NCBI RefSeq assembly: GCF_900091445.1
Contig: NZ_LT607733.1
Coordinates: 5,297,001-5,361,000, forward strand
Direction: 5' to 3'
Length of the DNA: 64,000 nucleotides
Source of the DNA: Micromonospora echinofusca
GTDB taxonomy: Bacteria > Actinomycetota > Actinomycetes > Mycobacteriales > Micromonosporaceae
Part shown: positions 20,928 through 29,695 of the stretch, piece after piece
Layout: the number at the start of each line of letters is the position of its first letter
Position numbering within the stretch: the stretch's first letter is position 1
Translations under genes and position numbers: made by a program
The notes under the pieces: model-generated
Database searches by the model: none
The model's input: only the letters and a program-made list of their open reading frames with translations
What the model was told of the DNA's origin: nothing

Positions 20928-21228
20928 GGAATCTCCTGTCGGACGATGTGCTGCGCGACCATTCACCTTACGCTCGCGAGCCGCCGCCGCGAGGACCGGC
21001 CGGGTGAAGAGGACACGAAGACATCGGCGGACAGCGCACGGGGCGACCGGTCGTGGACGAGGTCCCGTCCATGGCCGCCCGCCCCGTGCATCCCCCCGGT
21101 TTGGTTCCCCCGCGCGCGTTCTCGGACCGTCGTCGCGATAACGCTGCGTACTCATAGAGTCACACTGCGCCAAGGTGGAGTCAAGCTATTCCGGGAAAGT
21201 CGGACTCGTGTCGCCGTCCCGGCGCCGG
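20928..21228 (-). other. Long structured leader and promoter region of ahcY
   Basis: 301 bp between manA and ahcY with no convincing gene. On the minus strand it contains a promoter-like element, then a leader of about 220 nt. The leader includes a GGGGGAACCA stretch and a 10-bp stem (arms 21036-21045 and 21080-21089) enclosing an inner 5-bp stem (21055-21059 with 21066-21070). I could not match it to a named riboswitch. Confidence 0.4.
21156..21184 (-). promoter_or_regulatory. Candidate extended -10 promoter of ahcY
   Basis: Minus strand: TTGACT (21184-21179), 17-nt spacer, GACTCT (21161-21156) preceded by TGT as an extended -10. The -35 matches well and the -10 only partly. Confidence 0.4.
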
Positions 21229-22392
21229 TCAGCGCAGGCCGCAGCTCGCGACGTACGCCTCCCCCGCGCCGCCCACCCGCAGCGCTCCGGCGGTCGCGCT
21301 GCCGACGGCGGCCCGGCCGGGCCCGAGCGTCACCGCGCCGACCCCGTCGTCGACCGAGACCTCGCCGGAGCGGCAGAGCACCACCCGGGGCCCCGGCACC
21401 TCGACCGTCACCCGCGGCAGCCCCGCGCCCACCGTCACCCGGTGCAGCGCGAAGTCCTCCACCGGCACCGGCCAGGTGACCAGCCCCGGGGCCACCTCCA
21501 GCGGCGGCACCACCGGGTCGTGGAGCACCTCGAAGCGCAGCACCCGCAGCAGTTCCTCGACGTCCACCCGCTTCGGCGTGAGCCCGCCGCGCAGCACGTT
21601 GTCGCTGGCCGCCATGATCTCGACGCCGGTCCCGCGCAGGTAGGCGTGCAGGTTGCCGGCCGGCATCCAGATCGCCTCGCCGGGCGCCAGCCGCACCCGG
21701 TTGAGCAGCATCGCCACCAGCACCCCGGGGTCGCCCGGGTAGGCGCCGGCCAGGTTCCGGGCCAGCTCCGCGTCCGGCCCCGCGACCGGCGCCGACGCCA
21801 CGGCCGCCACCAGCGCGTCGCGCCGGTCGACCGGCCAGGTCAGCAGCAGCCGTACGGCGTCGCGCAGGCCGGCCGGGCCGGTGCGCAGCGCCGCCAGCAC
21901 CGGCTCCAGCGCAGGTACGCCGAAACCGGTCAGCACCGCCGCCGAGGCGGCCGGGTCCCGGAAACCGCAGAGCGCCTCCATCGGCGAGAGCGCGACCAGC
22001 AGCTCCGGCTTGTGGTACGGGTCGACGTAGTTGCGCTGCCCGTCGGGGCGGGCCGCGTCGGCGGCGTGCCCGGCGCGGGCCTGCTCGGCGTCCGGGTGCG
22101 CCTGGAGGCTCAGCGGGGCGTCGGCGGCGAGCACCTTGAGCAGGAACGGCAGCCGGGTGCCGAACCGGCCGACCAGCCGCTCGCCGAGCCAGTGGTCCGG
22201 CTCGGCGAGCAGCAGGTCGGTCAGGCTCACCCGGTCGCCGTCGCGGTCGACCGCGGCCGGCGCGCCCGGGTGGGCGCCCAGCCACAGTTCGGCCTCCGGG
22301 CCGTCGCTCGGCACCGGCCGCCCCTGCAGCTCGGCGATGGCCGAGCGGGACCCCCAGGCGTAGTCGCGGATCGGACCGTGCAGCAGTTCCAC
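21229..22392 (-). CDS. manA: Mannose-6-phosphate isomerase, class I
   Basis: Type I phosphomannose isomerase of 387 residues, interconverting fructose-6-phosphate and mannose-6-phosphate. Zinc-site and active-site motifs are visible: SLQAHPD (about 95-101), YVDPYHKPEL, and the C-terminal GVEIMAASDNVLRGGLTPKRVDV region. GTG start at 22392, three bases after the CDF stop, with GGGAG seven bases upstream. With manB and manC it supplies GDP-mannose for mannosylated envelope glycans. Confidence 0.95.
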   Translation of the reverse strand: MELLHGPIRDYAWGSRSAIAELQGRPVPSDGPEAELWLGAHPGAPAAVDRDGDRVSLTDLLLAEPDHWLGERLVGRFGTRLPFLLKVLAADAPLSLQAHPDAEQARAGHAADAARPDGQRNYVDPYHKPELLVALSPMEALCGFRDPAASAAVLTGFGVPALEPVLAALRTGPAGLRDAVRLLLTWPVDRRDALVAAVASAPVAGPDAELARNLAGAYPGDPGVLVAMLLNRVRLAPGEAIWMPAGNLHAYLRGTGVEIMAASDNVLRGGLTPKRVDVEELLRVLRFEVLHDPVVPPLEVAPGLVTWPVPVEDFALHRVTVGAGLPRVTVEVPGPRVVLCRSGEVSVDDGVGAVTLGPGRAAVGSATAGALRVGGAGEAYVASCGLR

Positions 22393-22395
22393 CGG

Positions 22396-23394
22396 TCAGC
22401 TCCCGGGCCGCCCGGCGGCCTCACCCGACTCGGCCCCCGCCGCGGCGGACGACGCCGCGCCGGCACCCGCCCGCTCGGCGGCGACGCTGTAGATGTCCGG
22501 CTCCAGGTAGATCACCCGGGCCGTCGGCACAGCGGAGCGGATCCGGGTCTCGACCGTGTTGATGCTGCCGGCCAGCACCTCCGCGGTGACGCCCGCCGGC
22601 ACGGCGACCTTGGCGGCCACCATCAGCTCCTCGGGACCGAGGTAGAGCGTCTTCATGTGGATGATCCGCTCGAACTCAGGCCCGTCGGTGACCGCCTTCT
22701 CGATCGCCGCGACGTCCTGCGCCTCGGCGCCCTCGCCGAGCAGCAGGCTCTTGGTCTCGATGGCGAGGATGATCGCGATCGCCACCAGCAGCACACCGAT
22801 CATCGCGGTGCCGACCGCGTCCCACCGGCCGTTGCCGGTGATCAGCGTCATGCCGACGCCGAAGAGCGCGAAGACAAGACCGACCAGCGCGCCCAGGTCC
22901 TCCAGCAGCACCACCGGCAGCTCCGGGGCCTTGGCCCGGCGCACGAACCTCACCCAGGACTGGTTGCCCCGGACGAGGTTGGACTCCTTGATGGCGGTAC
23001 GGAAGGAGAACGTCTCCATGATGATCGCCGCCACCAGCACCGCGACCGGCACCCAGTGCCACGAGGTGATGCCCTCCTTGTGCGACCACTTGTGGTACGC
23101 CTCGTAGAGGGCGAACAGGCCACCGACGCTGAACAGCACGATGGACACGATGAACGCGTAGATGTAGCGCTCCCGGCCGTAGCCGAAGGGGTGCTGCGGG
23201 GTGGCCGCGCGCTTGGCCCGCCGCCCACCGAGCAGCAGCAGACCCTGGTTGCCGGAGTCGGCGACCGAGTGGATCGACTCCGCCAGCATCGACGACGATC
23301 CGGTCAGCAGGAACGCGACGAACTTGGTGACGGCGATGCCGGCGTTGGCCAGCAGGGCGGCGACGATCGCCTTCGTACCACCGTTGGCGCTCAC
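22396..23394 (-). CDS. Cation diffusion facilitator family transporter
   Basis: CDF-family divalent-metal/proton antiporter of 332 residues with about six transmembrane helices, an ESIHSVADSGNQ motif in TM2 and a cytoplasmic C-terminal domain (about 230-310). The paired ED (VLLEDLGALVG) replaces the usual HxxxD of TM5, as in the CDF subgroup close to human SLC30A9. The last 20 residues are a low-complexity Ala/Gly tail. Metal specificity is not predictable. Its placement inside the mannose-metabolism cluster, three bases before manA, suggests co-transcription. Confidence 0.88.
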   Translation of the reverse strand: MSANGGTKAIVAALLANAGIAVTKFVAFLLTGSSSMLAESIHSVADSGNQGLLLLGGRRAKRAATPQHPFGYGRERYIYAFIVSIVLFSVGGLFALYEAYHKWSHKEGITSWHWVPVAVLVAAIIMETFSFRTAIKESNLVRGNQSWVRFVRRAKAPELPVVLLEDLGALVGLVFALFGVGMTLITGNGRWDAVGTAMIGVLLVAIAIILAIETKSLLLGEGAEAQDVAAIEKAVTDGPEFERIIHMKTLYLGPEELMVAAKVAVPAGVTAEVLAGSINTVETRIRSAVPTARVIYLEPDIYSVAAERAGAGAASSAAAGAESGEAAGRPGS

Positions 23395-23470
23395 GCGGTC
23401 GCTCCGTCGCGTCGCGCGGCCCCGCCGGGCGTCGGCGCGGTGCGCCGCTCGGCCCGTTCCCTGCTATCGC

Positions 23471-24667
23471 TCACTGGTTTGCCAGCTCCTTCATTTCGGT
23501 GATGGCCGGTACGGCCATCGGGTCCAGTCCGTGTGCCAGGGCGAGGTAGATCGAGGCGAAGTCCGGCACGGCGACCAGCGAGGCGAGCCGTTCCAGCGCG
23601 GAGCCGCCCTCGGCGGTCACCACGTCGCAGCGCACGCCCCGCCGCTCGGCGAGGGTCTGCACCGCGTCCGCGCGGCGCTCCTCGACGTCGAGCGGCTCGT
23701 CGGCGTCGTCCTCCGGATTCAGCCCGCCGTCGCGCAGCAGGACCAACCGCAGCCGGGTGCCCGACGGCTCCTCCTCGTCGGGGTCGGCGAAGATGTCCCG
23801 CTCCCCCTCCGCCAGGCCGCCGAAGACGCCGTCGAGCAGGCCGACCCGGCCGCGCCCCGCCTCGCCGAGCGCACCGCTGACCACCGGGTAGCGGGCGTTG
23901 GCGGACAGGGTGTCGCCGAAGCGGCGGGCCGCGACGGTCGCCAGCGGCGACGAGCCCCAGACGATCGGCACCGAGCCGGCCAGGCCCAGGGCCAGCGACT
24001 TCGCCGGGTTGACGAAGGACTCGGCCGTCGGGCGGCAGCGGTCGGCGTCCGCGTCCAGCCGGGCCGCGGTCTCCGCCAGGTCCGCCTCGTTGACCTTCAC
24101 GAGGCCGAGCGTACGGGCGGCGAGCAGGACCGGCACGGTGAGCGCCCAGAGGCTGGCCCGGGCCGGGGCGCGCCGGGGCACCGGGATGAACGGCGCCCGG
24201 GCCCGCTCCGCCACGGACTGCAACTGCGAGTCGGGCGCGCCGACGGCGACCAGCCGGGCGCCCCGCCGGTGCGCGGCCTCGGCGGCGCCCAGCGCCTCGG
24301 GGCTGCGACCGGAGGCGCTGACGGCGATCACCACGTCGGCGGCGCCCACCCAGCCGGGCACGCCGGCGCTGCGGTGCGGGATGACCGGCACCGGGCAGCG
24401 CGGCCCGGCCACGGTGGCCAGCACGTCGCCCGTACGCCCGGCGGTGCCGATGCCCGCGATGACGACCGCTCGCGGGCGGCCCTCGTCGGCGAGCACCTGG
24501 AGGTTGGCCTCGGCGGCCAGGGCGGCCGTCTCGCGGACCTGCGCCCCGGCGGAGGCGGTGTGCCGCAGCATGCCGCCCGGGTCGTGCTCGGCCAGCGCGG
24601 CCGGGTCGTCGAGGAGTGCCTCGTCGGGCTCGCGGCGGCCGCTGACCCCGGCCGTACCGTCGATCAT
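23471..24667 (-). CDS. SIS-domain protein, bifunctional phosphoglucose/phosphomannose isomerase type
   Basis: This 398-residue protein has two SIS (sugar isomerase) folds, about 50-210 and 230-395. SGRSPEALGAA is the N-terminal SIS phospho-sugar loop and WGSSPLATVAARRFGDTL opens the second half. Homologues include the archaeal-type bifunctional PGI/PMI and the mycobacterial Rv3256c in the same position between manA and manB. Actual activity in actinobacteria is unproven. ATG at 24667 overlaps the Trm112-like stop (ATGA). Confidence 0.8.
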   Translation of the reverse strand: MIDGTAGVSGRREPDEALLDDPAALAEHDPGGMLRHTASAGAQVRETAALAAEANLQVLADEGRPRAVVIAGIGTAGRTGDVLATVAGPRCPVPVIPHRSAGVPGWVGAADVVIAVSASGRSPEALGAAEAAHRRGARLVAVGAPDSQLQSVAERARAPFIPVPRRAPARASLWALTVPVLLAARTLGLVKVNEADLAETAARLDADADRCRPTAESFVNPAKSLALGLAGSVPIVWGSSPLATVAARRFGDTLSANARYPVVSGALGEAGRGRVGLLDGVFGGLAEGERDIFADPDEEEPSGTRLRLVLLRDGGLNPEDDADEPLDVEERRADAVQTLAERRGVRCDVVTAEGGSALERLASLVAVPDFASIYLALAHGLDPMAVPAITEMKELANQ

Positions 24668-24846
24668 GACTGCTCCGCGGGGCCGCGCGCCTCGTCCAGG
24701 AGCAGCACCGGCACGTCGTCGCGGACCTCGAAGATCCGGCCGCACTCGGTGCAGGTCAGCGTCTGCGCCTGCGCGTCGTAGTCGAGCGGGGCGTGATGCG
24801 TGTCCGGACAGGCGAGGATTTCCAGCAACTGCGGGTCCAGGGCCAC
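24664..24846 (-). CDS. Trm112-like zinc-ribbon protein
   Basis: This 60-residue Trm112/YcaR-family protein has a LLEILACPDTH start and a second TCTECGR knuckle. Together these give three Cys (residues 13, 32 and 35), a degenerate zinc ribbon missing the usual second Cys of the first knuckle. Family members act as small partners of methyltransferases or other enzymes. GTG start with AAGGAG eight bases upstream. Translationally coupled to the SIS gene, so it may bind that enzyme. Confidence 0.85.
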   Translation of the reverse strand: MALDPQLLEILACPDTHHAPLDYDAQAQTLTCTECGRIFEVRDDVPVLLLDEARGPAEQS

Positions 24847-24908
24847 GGCGCGGCTCCTTCCACGTATGCGGTTTCACCGATCGACGGTGCCGACCGGCGC
24901 AGGCGATC

Positions 24909-26294
24909 TTATCGGCGAACCCGGTCGAGCACCTCGTCGCGGAGGGCGGTCATCCGCTCCCGGGTCGGGGCCTCGACGTTGAGCCGCAGCAGCGGCTCGG
25001 TGTTGGAGGCGCGCAGATTGAACCACGCGCCGTCCGGGAAGCGCAGGGTCAGCCCGTCCAGCTCGTCGGCGTCGGCCTGCGGGTACGCGGCCCGCACCTC
25101 GGCCACCTTGGCGGCCTGGTCGGCCACCGTCGAGTTGATCTCGCCGGAGGCGACGTAGCGCTCGTACTCGGCGGCCAGCACGGACAGCGGCAGCGACTGC
25201 TCGCCCAGGGCGGCCAGCGTGTGCAGCGCGGCCAGCATGCCGGTGTCGGCGAACCAGAAATCGCGGAAGTAGTAGTGGGCCGAGTGCTCGCCGCCGAAGA
25301 TCGCGTTCGTGCGGGCCATCTCCGCCTTGATGAAGGAGTGCCCGACACGCGCGACGACCGGCTCGCCGCCGTGCTCGCGAATGATCTCCGGCACCGCCCT
25401 GGAGGTGATCAGGTTGTGGATCACCGTCGAGCCGGGGTGCTTGGCCAGCTCGCGGGCCGCCACCAGGGCGGTGATCGCCGACGGGGAGACCGGCTCGCCC
25501 CGCTCGTCCACCACGAAGCAGCGGTCGGCGTCGCCGTCGAACGCCAGGCCGATCTCGGCGCCGTGCTCGATCACCGCGCGCTGGAGGTCGACCAGGTTGG
25601 CCGGGTCCAGCGGGTTGGCCTCGTGGTTGGGGAAGGTGCCGTCCAGCTCGAAGTAGAGCGGCACGATCTCCAGCGGCAGCGCCGGCAGGACGGTGTCGCC
25701 GAGCACGGCCGGAACGGTGTAGCCGCCCATGCCGTTGCCGGCGTCGACGACCACCTTCAGCGGGCGGATGCCGGAGAGGTCGACCAGCTGCCGCAGGTAC
25801 GCCGCGTAGTCGGCCAGCAGGTCGCGGCGCTCGGCCGGCGCGACCGACGCGTCGGCCGGGCGGGCCTCGTCCTTGTCCAGCAGGGCCTGCGCCCGCTCGC
25901 GGATCTCGGCCAGCCCGGTGTCCTGCCCGATCGGGCGGGCCCCGGAGCGACACATCTTGATGCCGTTGTACTGCGCCGGGTTGTGGCTGGCCGTGAACAT
26001 CGCGCCGGGCAGCCCCAGCGCGCCGGAGGCGTAGTAGAGCATGTCGGTCGAGGCGAGGCCCAGCTCGATGACCCCGCGACCCTCGGCGCGTACGCCAGCG
26101 GCGAAGGCGGCGGCCAGACCCGGACCGGTGGCCCGCATGTCGTGCGCGACGAGCACTTCCCCGTCCTGCTCGCCGAAGCCGTTCAGCACCTGCGCGAAGG
26201 CCGCGCCGAGGGCCTCGGCGGCGCGCTCGTCCCACTGGTCCGGCACCGTCCCACGGACGTCGTAGGCCTTCACGATCTGGGACAGATCAGACAC
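24909..26294 (-). CDS. manB: Phosphomannomutase/phosphoglucomutase
   Basis: Alpha-D-phosphohexomutase of 461 residues with phosphoserine loop TASHNPAQYNGIK (about 97-109), metal loop DGDADR (about 253-258), sugar-binding GGEHSAH (about 335-341) and C-terminal phosphate-binding RASNTEP. It converts mannose-6-phosphate to mannose-1-phosphate for manC at 57 kb. GTG start at 26294 with AAGGAG eight bases upstream. Position matches Rv3257c (manB) of M. tuberculosis. Confidence 0.95.
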   Translation of the reverse strand: MSDLSQIVKAYDVRGTVPDQWDERAAEALGAAFAQVLNGFGEQDGEVLVAHDMRATGPGLAAAFAAGVRAEGRGVIELGLASTDMLYYASGALGLPGAMFTASHNPAQYNGIKMCRSGARPIGQDTGLAEIRERAQALLDKDEARPADASVAPAERRDLLADYAAYLRQLVDLSGIRPLKVVVDAGNGMGGYTVPAVLGDTVLPALPLEIVPLYFELDGTFPNHEANPLDPANLVDLQRAVIEHGAEIGLAFDGDADRCFVVDERGEPVSPSAITALVAARELAKHPGSTVIHNLITSRAVPEIIREHGGEPVVARVGHSFIKAEMARTNAIFGGEHSAHYYFRDFWFADTGMLAALHTLAALGEQSLPLSVLAAEYERYVASGEINSTVADQAAKVAEVRAAYPQADADELDGLTLRFPDGAWFNLRASNTEPLLRLNVEAPTRERMTALRDEVLDRVRR

Positions 26295-26363
26295 CGGTCT
26301 CGCTCCTTGCGCCGCAGGTCGTCAACGGCCTGAGCGTATCGGAGGGGCGCTGCGCTCCCCGGC

Positions 26364-27641
26364 TCAGCCGGGGAGCCGGGGCATGAACACGGTGTGGTCG
26401 CCACCGCCGGCCTCCGGCGGCGGGTCGCCAGGCTTGCGTTGACCGGGCGGCGTGGAGGTCGGCGGATCACTCGGCCCGCCCTGACCGGACGGCGCGGCGG
26501 GCGGCTGGCCGTACTGCCCCGCGGCCGGCGGCTGGCCGTATTCCCCGGGTGCCGCCGGTGGGCCGTACTGTCCCGGTGCTGCCGGTGGGCCGTACTGCGC
26601 CGGTGCCGGGGGCGCCGACCTGGGGCTGGCGGGCGGGGCCGACACGGGCGGGGAGGCGGGCGCGCCGGGCACCACCTGGGTGGCCTCCGGCGTCGGGCGG
26701 CTGCCGTACACGCCGCCGGCCGGGCGCGGCGCGGGCGTGCCGCCGTACAGGCCGGGGGCGGGAGGTTGCTGGCCGTACACCTGACCGGGCGAACCGGGAG
26801 CGACGGTCGGGCCCTGCCCGGAGCGGTAGGTGGTGCCGCCGGGGTTGCGGGGCAGCGGGACGTGGCCCGGGTCGCCGGCCGGCTCCTTGTCCGCCCGGGA
26901 GCGGCGGAAGAGCAGGACGATGAGCAGGATCCCGACGGCGACCATCGCGATGCCGAAGAACATGACCACCGAACCGCCGGAGGACTCCTCCTCGGCGGCG
27001 TTGCTGACGGCCCCGGCGCCGGCGCCCCGGCCGGCGCCGGCGGCCAGGCTCGGGTCCTCCGCGCCGGCCCGCACCTCGGTGGCGGTCGCGCTCGGGGTCG
27101 GCGACGGCTTCTTCGAGGGCTTCGGCGTCGGCGAGGCCGACGCCCGGCCGCCGACCACCCGGGACGCCTCGGCGCCCCGGCCCAGGGCCCGCCCGAGCGC
27201 GTCGCTGGCCACGCCGCTCACGGTCAGCCGACCGGCCGGCGCCTCCGCGGCGAACGCCACCCGGTAGCGCACCGTGATGCCCTTGCCCTTGCAGAGCCTC
27301 GGGTTCAGCGGTGAGGTGGCCGACGTCGCGGCGCTGCCGCGACCCCCCGTGAGCGGCACCGGGAACCAGCGTCCGCCCACGTTGACCTGCACGCTGGCCT
27401 GGTCGGCGCGCAGGCCGGCCAGGCGCAGCCCCACGGCGGTACGCAGCAGCACGCAGCCGTCGCTGCGCTTGCGCACCTCGATCGAGACGCCTCCGGCGGA
27501 ACCGCCGGCGGTGAAGCTGCCCGCCGAACGCACCCGGACCGAGTCGCCATCGGCGAGCGCCGGCGTCGCGCCGAGCGCCACCAGGCCGCTCAGCAACGTG
27601 CAGACCGTCGCGAGCCGCGCCGCGTGCCGACGTACCGCCAT
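26364..27641 (-). CDS. Secreted-type membrane protein with Pro-rich cytoplasmic tail
   Basis: This 425-residue protein has a signal peptide (cleavage after ALA, near 30) and an extracytoplasmic beta-rich domain with two Cys (about 35-165). A Pro/Ser/Thr linker, one transmembrane helix (about 218-240) and a long Pro/Gly/Gln tail with repeated QYGPPAAPG-like units (about 350-395) follow. It ends DHTVFMPRLPG. I do not recognise the extracellular domain. ATG at 27641 (CGAGG five bases before) is chosen; GTG at 27647 is also possible. The low-complexity tail suggests weak multivalent contacts at the inner membrane face. Confidence 0.75.
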   Translation of the reverse strand: MAVRRHAARLATVCTLLSGLVALGATPALADGDSVRVRSAGSFTAGGSAGGVSIEVRKRSDGCVLLRTAVGLRLAGLRADQASVQVNVGGRWFPVPLTGGRGSAATSATSPLNPRLCKGKGITVRYRVAFAAEAPAGRLTVSGVASDALGRALGRGAEASRVVGGRASASPTPKPSKKPSPTPSATATEVRAGAEDPSLAAGAGRGAGAGAVSNAAEEESSGGSVVMFFGIAMVAVGILLIVLLFRRSRADKEPAGDPGHVPLPRNPGGTTYRSGQGPTVAPGSPGQVYGQQPPAPGLYGGTPAPRPAGGVYGSRPTPEATQVVPGAPASPPVSAPPASPRSAPPAPAQYGPPAAPGQYGPPAAPGEYGQPPAAGQYGQPPAAPSGQGGPSDPPTSTPPGQRKPGDPPPEAGGGDHTVFMPRLPG

Positions 27642-27826
27642 GATCACCTCGCCGTTCCTCCCCCGACGGGGGTCCGCCGGTCAGGCTACTACCGGGGCCT
27701 GTCAGGGCCCGGTCATAGAGTGCTCCGGATGTGCGCCGTATTACCCGGCGGCCCGGTCCGCGTACCTGGCCGGCGGCGAGACTGTCACGCGGCCTTCGGG
27801 CCGGGTCGCCGGAACCGGTGGCGGCT

Positions 27827-28567
27827 TCAGGCGGCGCGGGCGGCCGCTCCGGCGGCGGCCAGGGCGTCCCGGCAGAACCGGTCGGCGGTACGGGTGGTCT
27901 CCGGCAGCCGGTAGCGCGGCGTCAACGCCAGCACCCGCGCGGTCGCGTCGTCGAGGCTCATCCGGTGGCCGACGCTGACGAAGACCGGCTTCACGCCGTC
28001 GCGGGTACGTAGCACCCGACCCACGATCTCGTCCCCGTCGCGCAGCGGCGCCCACGCCCCCCGCCGGTCGTCCGGCGGCATCCACTCGCCGAGTAGCGGC
28101 GTCTTGCCCACCCCGATCGCCGGCAGGCCGGTCACCACGCCCAGGTGACAGGCGAGCCCGAACCGGCGCGGATGGGCCAGCCCGTGTCCGTCGCAGACCA
28201 GCAGCTCGGGCCGCACGGTCAGCCGGTCGAGCGCGTCGAGCAGCGCGGGCAGCTCGCGGAAGGCGAAGAGCCCCGGGACGTACGCGAACGCGGGCCGGCC
28301 CACGCTCACCGCCGAGTCGACCACCGCGAGGGTCCGGGCGTCCAGCACGGTCACGGCCGCCGCGAGCCGGTCACCGCTCTCGGCGTACGCCACGTCCAGG
28401 CCGGCCACCGTCGCGGGCTCGGCCGGACCGGGCCCGACCAGATCCACCAGCGGCCGCAACCGCTCCTGTACGGCCAGCGCCTCCGCCACGCTGCCCGGCA
28501 CGACCGTCCGAGGGTCCGGCGCCCCGGTCGTCCCCACCCGCACGGCGACGGGTTCGCCCGACGTCAC
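27827..28567 (-). CDS. nfi: Endonuclease V
   Basis: Endonuclease V cleaves the second phosphodiester 3' of deoxyinosine and related lesions. The 246-residue protein has the conserved acidic residues in AGLDVAY, FRELP and VCDGHGLAHPRRFG, the GVGKTPLLG loop and KPVFVSVGHR near the end of the core. The GTG start overlaps the stop of the upstream acidic membrane protein (GTGA), so it is probably made from that gene's leaderless transcript. Confidence 0.93.
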   Translation of the reverse strand: MTSGEPVAVRVGTTGAPDPRTVVPGSVAEALAVQERLRPLVDLVGPGPAEPATVAGLDVAYAESGDRLAAAVTVLDARTLAVVDSAVSVGRPAFAYVPGLFAFRELPALLDALDRLTVRPELLVCDGHGLAHPRRFGLACHLGVVTGLPAIGVGKTPLLGEWMPPDDRRGAWAPLRDGDEIVGRVLRTRDGVKPVFVSVGHRMSLDDATARVLALTPRYRLPETTRTADRFCRDALAAAGAAARAA

Positions 28568-28977
28568 GACGGCCCGTCGGTACGCGACCTGTCGGCGCCC
28601 TGCCCGTCGGTACCCGGCGTCCCGGCACCCTCCGGGCTGACTCTCTGCCGCTCGGCGCCCTGCTCGTGAACGTTCTGCCCGTCGTCGTCCTCGCTGCCGG
28701 GATCGCTGACGGCGTCCTTACTGTCGTCGTCCTCGCTGTCGGCGCTGTCCTCGTCATCGCTGTCGTCGTCATCGCTGTCGTCGTCCTGGGTGCTGCCGGC
28801 TCCCAGGGCCACGGCGAAGGCGACGCCCATGGCGACACCGATTGCCACACCGGAGGCTCCGTCCAGGGCTGCCAGGCCGATGACCAGACCGAGCATGAGG
28901 CCGACCGGCCACGCCCAGGCGTTGGACTGCCACCTCCCCGGGCCGGACGACTTCTGCCCATTGTCTGATTCAGCCAT
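28564..28977 (-). CDS. Small membrane protein with acidic Asp/Ser tail
   Basis: This 137-residue protein has two adjacent transmembrane segments (about 20-37 and 42-60) and a very acidic stretch rich in DDDSDDED (about 64-95), then a polar tail. No family recognised. TACCAT lies exactly six bases before the ATG with no ribosome binding site, so a leaderless start at 28977 is favoured. It is upstream of and coupled to nfi. Confidence 0.7.
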   Translation of the reverse strand: MAESDNGQKSSGPGRWQSNAWAWPVGLMLGLVIGLAALDGASGVAIGVAMGVAFAVALGAGSTQDDDSDDDDSDDEDSADSEDDDSKDAVSDPGSEDDDGQNVHEQGAERQRVSPEGAGTPGTDGQGADRSRTDGPS

Positions 28978-28983
28978 TTCGCC

Positions 28984-28989
28984 ATGGTA
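28984..28989 (-). promoter_or_regulatory. -10 box for a leaderless transcript
   Basis: Minus strand TACCAT, six bases, then ATG at 28977. Confidence 0.45.
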
Positions 28990-29239
28990 TTCCGGCCCGG
29001 CAACCCGACCCGGTTCCGCGCCCTGCACGACCGCAGACCCCCCGGGGCGGCCCATGCGCTGCGGCGCTTCGGCGCGTCCTCGCCAGGCACCGTCCGCAGG
29101 AACGAGGCCGGTCCAGCTCCGTCAGGTGCGCCATCAGGCGAAGTCGTGACACCGTTGATGGCGGCAGGGCCCGTAGCGAGTGCCGCGCGGCTCGCCGCAC
29201 CTCAGCGCAGAGGCGAGGAGCCGGCCCCGGGAGAAGGCA

Positions 29240-29695
29240 CTATGCCTGGTTTTCCGCACCCAGGCCAGGATCAGCAGCCGGATCGCCCGATTGCTGGAGT
29301 TGCTCCTCGAACATGACGAACGTCCTGCGCTGAATTCCGGTGATCAAGGCAAGTTCCGTCGGCGTAGGGTAACGCCTTTCGCGGGCCACTTCGTCCTGGA
29401 TCGCCCGTACTGTTTCGTACAGGGCGAAGACAGGGCCCTCGCCGCGCAGGTAGTAGCCACGGTCATGTTCAGTAAGTTGGATGAACTCTTCACGGGTCAA
29501 CTCTTCAACCTCGTCGCTTTCGCCACTGAGCAGGATGCCCACGAGGCGGTCTGCCTCAACCCAGCCGCCCGTGTCCTTGGACAAACGCCAGGCAGCGACA
29601 GCCCCTTCGCCCGTTCCGACGATCTTGACCGGGGATTCGTAGTAGCTGTAGAAGGCCGGGACATCGACGCCAGGAGGAAGTTCCACAACAGTCAC
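29240..29695 (-). CDS. Candidate immunity protein of the polymorphic toxin
   Basis: This 151-residue soluble, acidic protein matches no family I recognise. The GTG start overlaps the stop of the giant toxin gene (GTGA), the classic place for a cognate immunity gene. The DNA here is visibly less GC-rich than the surroundings (29461-29520 has 28 G+C in 60), like the 3' end of the toxin gene. Its role as immunity protein is inferred from position, coupling and composition only. It could instead be a regulator or chaperone; the helical C-terminal half (RYPTPTELALITGIQRRTF) looks a little like a helix-turn-helix. Confidence 0.6.
   Translation of the reverse strand: MTVVELPPGVDVPAFYSYYESPVKIVGTGEGAVAAWRLSKDTGGWVEADRLVGILLSGESDEVEELTREEFIQLTEHDRGYYLRGEGPVFALYETVRAIQDEVARERRYPTPTELALITGIQRRTFVMFEEQLQQSGDPAADPGLGAENQA

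Noticed and set aside
20928..21184. ydaO-type c-di-AMP riboswitch before ahcY
   Set aside because: Only the GGGGGAACCA stretch matches; the later conserved blocks are absent or out of order, so no named riboswitch is called.
27664..27720. Hairpin terminator upstream of the Pro-rich membrane protein
   Set aside because: The inverted repeat has mismatches in the middle of the stem.
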